Source: Spirochaetota bacterium
Lineage (GTDB): Bacteria > Spirochaetota > UBA4802 > UBA5550
Reading direction: 5' to 3'
NCBI GenBank assembly: GCA_003246895.1
Contig: QKCL01000041.1
Location: 1 to 36,553 of the forward strand
Length of the DNA stretch: 36,553 bases
The notes beneath the pieces are model-generated. The model was given only the letters and a program-made list of their open reading frames with translations. It did no database searches and was not told where the DNA came from. The position numbers were made by a program, and so were the translations under genes. Positions 31,484 to 36,553 of the stretch are shown piece by piece. How positions within the stretch are numbered: the first letter of the stretch is position 1; every line of letters starts with the position of its first letter.

Positions 31484-32308
31484 ATGAGAAATGCCGGAAA
31501 AATCTTCATAATACCGTTTTTGTCATTGATGATCAGTTTTTTTGTTCTTCATATCGGAGAAGTGGATTTAAAGGCTGTGGCAAATGGTTGGTTTGAGAAA
31601 AAAAACGATCATTTGAGCGTCTTCAGTAAATTCCCAATACTTCTCTATCATAACATAATCCCCGATGAAGAGAAAAATAAAAGTGCATATGCTGTTAAAG
31701 TTTCACAATTTATCAGACACCTTGATGTTATAAAGGAGTTGGGCATGCGGATTGTTCCCCTTGAATATGCCCTTGGAGAAATTGCATCTGATGATCTTCA
31801 AAGGGGGAAGTATGTGGTTCTGACATTTGATGATGCCTATGAAAATTTTTATTCAGTACTTTTTCCGTTAATTAAAAAATATAAAATTCCGGTTACTCTT
31901 TTTGTTTATACAGATGGGATCGGGTTAAGTGGAAAAAAGGTACTTACGTGGAAGAAGCTCAGGGAGATGGCCGGGTCCGGCTATGTTGACATTCAGTGTC
32001 ATTCCAGGAGACATGTTGATCTCATCAGTATGTCTTCCGGTGGGGACAGCCCTAAACGGCTCTATGATGAGATTTTTAATTCAAAGAGAATTATTGAACT
32101 GCAGCTGGGCAAACCTGTGAAATATTTTGCCCTTCCCTATGGAAGATACGGGGATGATACGCTGCTTTCCCTTAAACTGGCGGGCTATTCAAGAGTTTTT
32201 ACTACAGATTTTGGGAGAAACAATCTCTTTACGAACAATTTTGCCATAAAACGGCATCATATAAAAAGCAGTTATAGCGATGAGGTATTTAAAAGCACTA
32301 TTAAATGA
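31484..32308 (+). CDS. Polysaccharide deacetylase (NodB homology domain)
   Basis: The 274-residue product has an N-terminal hydrophobic anchor or signal (about 6-24) and a NodB/carbohydrate esterase family 4 domain. Family motifs present are PILLYHNI (51-58), the catalytic Asp pair LTFDDAY (Asp116, Asp117), the zinc histidines in QCHSRRHVDL (His173, His177) and FALPYGRYGD. All metal ligands are in place, so it should remove acetyl groups from peptidoglycan or an exopolysaccharide. Its closest relatives often modify peptidoglycan or poly-N-acetylglucosamine; the substrate cannot be told from sequence. The M23 peptidase gene follows on the same strand after 66 bases, suggesting a wall-remodelling pair. 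There is a weak AAAAGG before the ATG. Confidence 0.9.
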   Translation: MRNAGKIFIIPFLSLMISFFVLHIGEVDLKAVANGWFEKKNDHLSVFSKFPILLYHNIIPDEEKNKSAYAVKVSQFIRHLDVIKELGMRIVPLEYALGEIASDDLQRGKYVVLTFDDAYENFYSVLFPLIKKYKIPVTLFVYTDGIGLSGKKVLTWKKLREMAGSGYVDIQCHSRRHVDLISMSSGGDSPKRLYDEIFNSKRIIELQLGKPVKYFALPYGRYGDDTLLSLKLAGYSRVFTTDFGRNNLFTNNFAIKRHHIKSSYSDEVFKSTIK

Positions 32309-32374
32309 TATATTTCTTGACAAATTATCATTTAATCTTTCTCTATTTTATAGAAATAATTCAAAGGTTTGTCT

Positions 32375-33109
32375 ATGAAGTTAAAAATGACATTTATTCC
32401 ATTCATCGTAGTTTTTTTAATATTTCTTTCTTTCTCTGCAGCCAGTGCAGCTGAAAAGATTGATAATGAAAAAATACAAACCTTCAGGGGTGTGAAAGGC
32501 AGATGGATACATTCAGATGGAAAAGATAAATTAAAATACTATATTTCAGTTTATGGAGCTGATTATTCTGACATAGTAAATCTGAACGGGCAGAATTATG
32601 CCAGAAACAGTTCAATTTTTATTCCCTTTTCCGAGAAATATATTATGTATCTTAAAGAAAAGGGCTGCTCAATGGAAGAGGACAACGGAGAACAGTTCCT
32701 CTGGCCCATACGTAATTTTGACAGGATCACATCTGCATTTGGTGATAGATTCAGAGGTTTCCATGTGGGAATAGATATACCTGCCGGTAAAGGAATACCA
32801 ATTGTTGCTGTTCAGAGCGGCGTTGTTAAGATCTCCAAGTTTATGGAGGGGTATGGGAATACCGTATGGATTGAACATAGAAAGAATTTTACGTCAAGAT
32901 ATTGCCATGCCTCAGAACTTCTGGTAAAAGAAGGGGAACTTGTAAGAAAGGGGCAGGTTATTGCTCTGGTAGGAAGTACAGGAAATTCAACAGGTCACCA
33001 TCTTCATCTTGAAATAAGATGCTGTGGAGTACCGCTTAATCCCCTTGATTTTTTGCCATACAGCTCAAGAGTCAAGGAATCTCAGTATATGAAAACTGTT
33101 GGTAAATAA
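32375..33109 (+). CDS. Exported M23-family peptidase (LytM-like)
   Basis: The 244-residue product has a signal peptide (about 1-26, ending SAASA), an N-terminal region of about 70 residues that resembles LysM-type modules (YYISVYGADYSDIVNLNG), and a C-terminal M23 peptidase domain (about 115-230). The zinc ligands are intact: His130 and Asp134 in HVGID, and His211 of the HLHLEI motif; His178 (YCHAS) and His209 are the other active-site histidines. It should be an active periplasmic endopeptidase that cuts peptide cross-links. AAGG (32364-32367) is seven bases before ATG 32375; the earlier TTG is unlikely. It is followed by an exceptionally strong bidirectional terminator. A TTGACA at 32317-32322 may begin its own promoter. 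Confidence 0.93.
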   Translation: MKLKMTFIPFIVVFLIFLSFSAASAAEKIDNEKIQTFRGVKGRWIHSDGKDKLKYYISVYGADYSDIVNLNGQNYARNSSIFIPFSEKYIMYLKEKGCSMEEDNGEQFLWPIRNFDRITSAFGDRFRGFHVGIDIPAGKGIPIVAVQSGVVKISKFMEGYGNTVWIEHRKNFTSRYCHASELLVKEGELVRKGQVIALVGSTGNSTGHHLHLEIRCCGVPLNPLDFLPYSSRVKESQYMKTVGK

Positions 33110-33133
33110 AAAAATTTTCATTATAGTTGTCTG

Positions 33134-33175
33134 ATACAAAAAAAGAACCGGTTAATTCCGGTTCTTTTTTTGTAT
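33134..33175. terminator. Perfect bidirectional terminator between convergent genes
   Basis: Perfect 18-base arms (33134-33151 and 33158-33175), ending in a GAACCGG/CCGGTTC core with A7/T7 flanks, surround a TTAATT loop. It serves both the rightward M23 gene and the leftward gene ending at 33190. Confidence 0.95.
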
Positions 33176-33189
33176 ATATTCTGGTTTGT

Positions 33190-34122
33190 TTATTTTGAGG
33201 AATCAATTACACGTTTTGATTCGTTATCCATTATGATAAGGTCATCAATGAGTTTGGGGATCTCAACATCAAGTTTGTCGAATTCCTTGAGGATTATTTG
33301 TTCCTCTTCCGGGCTGCCTTCATATGCTATTTTTGTAAGGTCACCAATAAGACCTTTTATGTTTTCCTGTTTGTTTCTGAATATTAAGAGGATATTCGGT
33401 CCTGAGTGGAATCCCCAGTGAAAACCATCTCCCATTTCAACGGAGAGTGTTTCTGTTATTCCGTCTCCGTCCGCATCCTGGGCAAAGTATATTTTCCCGT
33501 CCGGTGTTTGGGCAGAGGCAGTTATTGAATATTTTGTGGGGCCGTTATCATTGAGTTTTTTGGGAATGGGTTTTCTGATAACTCGTAGATTAGAATCTTT
33601 TCTGTTTATCATGAGCCCCTTGAATATGGAAACGTGTTTTTTTATAAAACTGTCACGCGTTTTTGTGTAGAACTCCACAAATTTTTTCCCTATGGTCTCC
33701 TCACTCTGTCCCGGAACAACTTCCTTTCTCATGAGTTCAACACGCCTGTCTGTAACTCTTATATAGTCCGGAATTCCGTTTATCTGCCTTTCCCATAATG
33801 TATTGGATATGAGCCTGTTTTCCATCTCCTTGATTACCCTGTTCTGCTCGACAATTTTAGGATTATCGTATCCGTCTTTAAACATATACATTTTCTTGTC
33901 TTTTACAAGAAGCAGGGTGGCTATGGATGTATCAACCGACTGATGCTCCTCCGGGTCTATTACATATTCGATCTGCTGATATGTTATTCTGTCTGTTTTG
34001 TATGTTGATACATCATCAAGTTCCAGCACTTTGAAGTTAATTTCCCTGGACATGACAGGCATCATGAAAACAGCTGTCAGTATAAATGCCAGCGATATAA
34101 CTCTTAATCTTCCATTAAACAT
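33190..34122 (-). CDS. Exported protein of unknown function with one calcium-loop-like motif
   Basis: I do not recognise this 310-residue protein. It has a signal peptide (about 1-25, hydrophobic ILTAVFMMPVMS). The mature part is strand-rich and charged, without cysteine. The one identifiable motif is DADGDGITE near residues 222-230, which fits a calcium-binding DxDxDG loop of the dockerin or EF-hand type, but there is only one copy. A coiled helical stretch (FVEFYTKTRDSFIKKHVSI) lies in the middle. GGAGG five bases upstream sets the ATG at 34122; an in-frame ATG at 34134 would put the ribosome site inside the gene. It shares no operon with the next leftward gene (34276-35574), which is 150 bases away. 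The function is unknown. Confidence 0.7.
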   Translation of the reverse strand: MFNGRLRVISLAFILTAVFMMPVMSREINFKVLELDDVSTYKTDRITYQQIEYVIDPEEHQSVDTSIATLLLVKDKKMYMFKDGYDNPKIVEQNRVIKEMENRLISNTLWERQINGIPDYIRVTDRRVELMRKEVVPGQSEETIGKKFVEFYTKTRDSFIKKHVSIFKGLMINRKDSNLRVIRKPIPKKLNDNGPTKYSITASAQTPDGKIYFAQDADGDGITETLSVEMGDGFHWGFHSGPNILLIFRNKQENIKGLIGDLTKIAYEGSPEEEQIILKEFDKLDVEIPKLIDDLIIMDNESKRVIDSSK

Positions 34123-34275
34123 TGTTCCCTCCATGAGGCTTTCAAGATAAAATAAATAAATCCTTCCAAATAATTATAGAATTTTTTATAACTTTTTGTC
34201 AAATATTTTACTTCCTACTTTAATATATTAAAATTATAACGTTTCCAAATCAAAAAAATTGTTCTTTTCACGGGG

Positions 34276-35574
34276 TTATTCGTCAAAAAATCCCTCTTCA
34301 TCATCAACTGAATCTGTATTTTTTCTTCTTTTTTCTCTTTTCCATCTTGCCTTGTCTGTCTTTGTCCATGATTCAACAACATGCCTTGAAATGGTCTCCT
34401 CAATGCTTGTTCTGTTTTTGCGTGCGGGCTTGTTTTTTTTGACGTTTTTGTTTCTCTTGTTTTTTGATTTATATTCCTCCATCTCCTTGAGGGTAAGGGA
34501 CACCTCTGTGTCTGTGAAAGTCTTTAAAGGTGTGACGCTGTTTTTGCCGGCAGCAACTGAATCAGCTATCTGTGATATCATTTTTTTATTAATCAGGTCA
34601 TCCATGAAGTTTTTGTGGACAGGTACGGAAAAAAAAGCCTGGGAAATAACGGCTGTCGCAGATGTTAGAGCCGAAGAAGATCCCCCGAGCCGTGCAGTTT
34701 TATAAATGATATCCTGATCCGCTTTATTATAATGGTTCATGAGAACTGCATAGAGAAAGATCAGGGAGGGATTGTCGACAGTTGCCCGGATAAGGTGTGA
34801 TCCTGATCTTTTGTTTTCATCATCTACGATAGATCTTTCTGAATTTTCAATATCCCTTTCGCCAAAGGCCTTTTCGAGCGATCCTGTCAGAAATTCTGCT
34901 TCCTTAAGAAAATAGTCCGGGTTGAAACCGTGACTGAAAATTACTGACTGGGAATCTGCAATATCCCTGATGCAGTTTTTCAGCATGTTGACGATTGTTG
35001 AGGAGAAATCGCCGTTCTCCTGCTTGTTCCTGAGCTGTTTGCCTGTGATATAACAGAATAGAAAGGATGCGGTCAGGGATCTGCAGTCTTCGGAGAAGAG
35101 TTTCATGAAAGATAAAAAACCGTCGAGAAACTCTGAGAATGAACCTTTCATGGTCGAAAGGGGAAGGGATATTGGAATCAGGCGGGATGAAGCTGTTCTG
35201 TCTGTCTCCAGGATGTGATAGTCTCCAGCGGTTGCGATGAGAATTTCTTCCGCTCTCCCGGGATTTCTGAAAAATGAGTCCGGCCTTTCGGGTAATACTG
35301 GCAGATTCCTGATGTATCTTTTGAATCCTTCGACATCGGTGTGGTTTCTTTCCCTGAACATGAAAATAATCAGTATAAACTGGCTTATGGATGAATAGAG
35401 GCCGGGTTTTTTCCATTTTTCCATGTTCCCCTTTAACGCATCTGTTGTGTCGGGGAATTCGCTGTGGTTCCTGAAAAAGCTGTCTATGTGGCCCTTTTTC
35501 ATCCCCTCAAAGACATATCCCGCTGCATCTCCTGCAATGGCGGATTTGATGATTTCAGAAAGTGCTTCAGACAT
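34276..35574 (-). CDS. Degenerate ADP-ribosylglycohydrolase-like protein with basic tail
   Basis: Residues 1-320 follow the all-helical ADP-ribosylglycohydrolase (DraG/ARH) layout. SAIAGDAAGYVFE (11-23) matches the GxxxGDALG start. The metal-binding WTDDTQ motif is replaced by GLYSSISQ (58-65), and the GGDTDT motif by LGGSSSALTSAT (297-308). All the Asp/Thr metal ligands are therefore lost, although the flanking helices still match. It is probably a pseudoenzyme that may bind ADP-ribose or a protein partner. Residues 375-432 form a Lys/Arg-rich tail with acidic end, suitable for nucleic acid or protein binding. GGAG lies eight bases before the ATG. It is divergent from the FecR gene. The fold call is by eye and is the weakest part. 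Confidence 0.6.
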   Translation of the reverse strand: MSEALSEIIKSAIAGDAAGYVFEGMKKGHIDSFFRNHSEFPDTTDALKGNMEKWKKPGLYSSISQFILIIFMFRERNHTDVEGFKRYIRNLPVLPERPDSFFRNPGRAEEILIATAGDYHILETDRTASSRLIPISLPLSTMKGSFSEFLDGFLSFMKLFSEDCRSLTASFLFCYITGKQLRNKQENGDFSSTIVNMLKNCIRDIADSQSVIFSHGFNPDYFLKEAEFLTGSLEKAFGERDIENSERSIVDDENKRSGSHLIRATVDNPSLIFLYAVLMNHYNKADQDIIYKTARLGGSSSALTSATAVISQAFFSVPVHKNFMDDLINKKMISQIADSVAAGKNSVTPLKTFTDTEVSLTLKEMEEYKSKNKRNKNVKKNKPARKNRTSIEETISRHVVESWTKTDKARWKREKRRKNTDSVDDEEGFFDE

Positions 35575-35647
35575 CCGGTTTTCTCCTTCATAATAAAATG
35601 GCTGCTGGTTCGCCGCTGCCCCGACGTTTATATTTAAATAATTTTAG

Positions 35648-35675
35648 TTGATTAATAAAGCGTTTTATCTATATT
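35648..35675 (+). promoter_or_regulatory. Probable promoter of the FecR-domain gene
   Basis: TTGATT (35648-35653) and TATATT (35670-35675) are 16 bases apart, 26 bases before ATG 35702. It lies in the 127-base gap between divergent genes. Confidence 0.5.
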
Positions 35676-35701
35676 TTAGTATATCCGTGGGAGGGGTTAT
35701 T

Positions 35702-36553
35702 ATGTACAGAAAAATTATTATTCCTTTGGCTGTATTTTTCATTGTCGGAGTAATGGACTGCTCAAAGGGCAAAAATGAAGAATATGCCATGATAACATTC
35801 ATGCTGGGAGACGTTAAGAAGAATAACGTTGAAGCCCATATTGGTGATACAATACGGAAAGATGATGTTCTGAACACTGCAGAGGACTCCTTCTGTGATG
35901 TGAAAATCGGCGGTTCACTCATAAGGGTAAAGGCAAATTCCAATGTTGTCATCTCCTCCCTCCTTAATGAATCGGGAATTGAAAACACGGAAATAGGCCT
36001 GAAAAACGGCCGCATGCTCTGTAAGCCGAGAAAACTGCTGAAATCCGAAAAGTTCCTGATAAAGACCCCTACAGCGGTAGCGGGTATCCGGGGGACACAG
36101 TTCTCCGTGGAGGCTGACAAGCTGAAGACTACAAGAATAAAGGTTTTTGAGGGAAAAGTCAAGGTTGTGAAAAGGGTTAAACTCCTTGAGTCCAGGGTCG
36201 ATGAAATTGTGGAACTTGCACCTACTATAAATAAGGAAGAGAAAATAATTATTACGGAAAAGGATGTAAAAAAAGCGGAAGATGCGGTGGAAAAAACACT
36301 TAAAAGGGAGACTGCTTCAGGTAAGTCCCAGGAAGATGTTCTTTCAAAGGTGGTTTCGGTGAATAAAAATGATCTCATCGTAAAGAGAGATGACATCCAG
36401 AAATTTGCGGCAACTGAATTTGCCAGCGAGAACAGGGAAATAATTGAGGTGAAGGAGAAGCCCAAACCTGTTATAGTTAAGATACAGAAGGTAATAGAGA
36501 AAACAATGACAGAGCCGAAACCGGAGGGAAGGCTTCTTGTTACAAGATATGAT
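35702..36553 (+). CDS. FecR-domain protein, partial (3' end beyond window)
   Basis: The frame is open from ATG 35702 to the last base (284 codons), so the gene is truncated by the window end. GGGAGGGG lies five bases before the ATG. The N-terminus is a hydrophobic signal with Cys20 in VMDC, which resembles a lipobox but with Asp at -1. Residues about 30-155 are a FecR domain (HIGDTIRKDDVLNTAEDSFCDVKIG, then KTPTAVAGIRGTQFSVEA), a beta-rich module seen in envelope and surface proteins, often combined with other repeats in spirochaetes. The remaining part is Lys/Glu/Val-rich and probably helical or repeated. It is unlikely to be a true FecR sigma regulator, as no FecI or TonB gene is nearby. 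The frame on the other strand (36465-35665) is an antisense shadow. Confidence 0.85.
   Translation, partial: MYRKIIIPLAVFFIVGVMDCSKGKNEEYAMITFMLGDVKKNNVEAHIGDTIRKDDVLNTAEDSFCDVKIGGSLIRVKANSNVVISSLLNESGIENTEIGLKNGRMLCKPRKLLKSEKFLIKTPTAVAGIRGTQFSVEADKLKTTRIKVFEGKVKVVKRVKLLESRVDEIVELAPTINKEEKIIITEKDVKKAEDAVEKTLKRETASGKSQEDVLSKVVSVNKNDLIVKRDDIQKFAATEFASENREIIEVKEKPKPVIVKIQKVIEKTMTEPKPEGRLLVTRYD

Noticed and set aside
35665-36465. Long leftward reading frame opposite the FecR-domain gene
   Set aside because: The plus strand encodes a clear FecR domain with a strong ribosome site and stays open to the window end. The leftward frame is rich in S, F and T, as expected from an antisense shadow.
1-36553. 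CRISPR arrays, insertion sequences, prophage, integron, tRNA or rRNA genes
   Set aside because: No spaced direct repeats, transposase or integrase motifs, terminal inverted repeats, or tRNA/rRNA-like stretches were found by reading both strands.
35702-36553. FecR sigma-regulator of an iron uptake system
   Set aside because: No FecI-type sigma or TonB receptor gene is nearby, and the domain order fits the envelope FecR-domain proteins better.

Overview
The window looks like chromosomal DNA from a free-living or environmental, motile, diderm bacterium. It is most likely a member of the Spirochaetota, although this cannot be proven from the sequence alone. The pointers are: a 1099-residue protein with a long acidic N-terminus, one membrane segment and C-terminal TPRs that resembles the spirochaete periplasmic flagellar collar protein FlcA; two chemoreceptors; meso-DAP synthesis (dapF), an amidase and an M23 peptidase (peptidoglycan); TolC and RND exporters (outer membrane); several lipoproteins; PilB-type MsrB; and a Bpt-type N-end-rule transferase. 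Shine-Dalgarno sites are mostly strong (GGAGG-like). There are no rRNA or tRNA genes, CRISPR arrays, integrases or transposases, and no gene-free stretch longer than about 300 bases.

Layout. Positions 1-2717: a sigma-54-like promoter and a 66-residue orphan, a terminator, then a leftward operon glyA - degenerate metallophosphoesterase lipoprotein - small hypothetical. 2882-5039: a rightward cluster of phosphatidylserine decarboxylase, cytidylate-kinase-like protein and a small PQQ-propeller-like protein. 5049-8348: the FlcA-like TPR protein (leftward). 8556-9308: a membrane-anchored protein with two glycogen-binding-like domains. 9301-10495: msrB-bpt (leftward). 10647-11753: PAS-adenylate cyclase. 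11804-12988: rubrerythrin-pyrE (leftward), behind a near-consensus promoter carrying a PerR-like palindrome. 13176-16377: two tandem chemoreceptors, then a terminator.

16474-18428: an orphan MlaF-type ABC ATPase, and a monoglyceride-lipase-like protein whose nucleophile position is Gly and which ends in a histone-H1-like lysine tail. 18692-20267: amtB-PII operon with a possible sigma-54 promoter and two perfect inverted repeats upstream. 20362-26348: a membrane-bound AraC-type regulator, then TolC and RND genes with no adaptor gene, closed by a strong terminator. 26428-27925 (leftward): an SH3 lipoprotein and a pseudouridine synthase. 28091-30548: pgsA-like, amidase and GerMN genes facing dapF. 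31484-33109: polysaccharide deacetylase and M23 peptidase. 33190-35574 (leftward): an exported protein of unknown function and a degenerate ADP-ribosylglycohydrolase-like protein. 35702-end: a FecR-domain protein that runs off the window.

Most of the window is housekeeping: envelope and lipid synthesis (psd, pgsA, dapF, amidase, M23, deacetylase), nitrogen sensing, oxidative-stress repair and chemotaxis. The unusual theme is three enzyme-fold proteins that have lost their catalytic residues (phosphoesterase, alpha/beta hydrolase, ADP-ribosylglycohydrolase). Two of them also carry basic C-terminal tails. There is also a PII protein without the uridylylation tyrosine and a single-cysteine MsrB. 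These, with the two sigma-54-like promoters, are the parts most worth follow-up.
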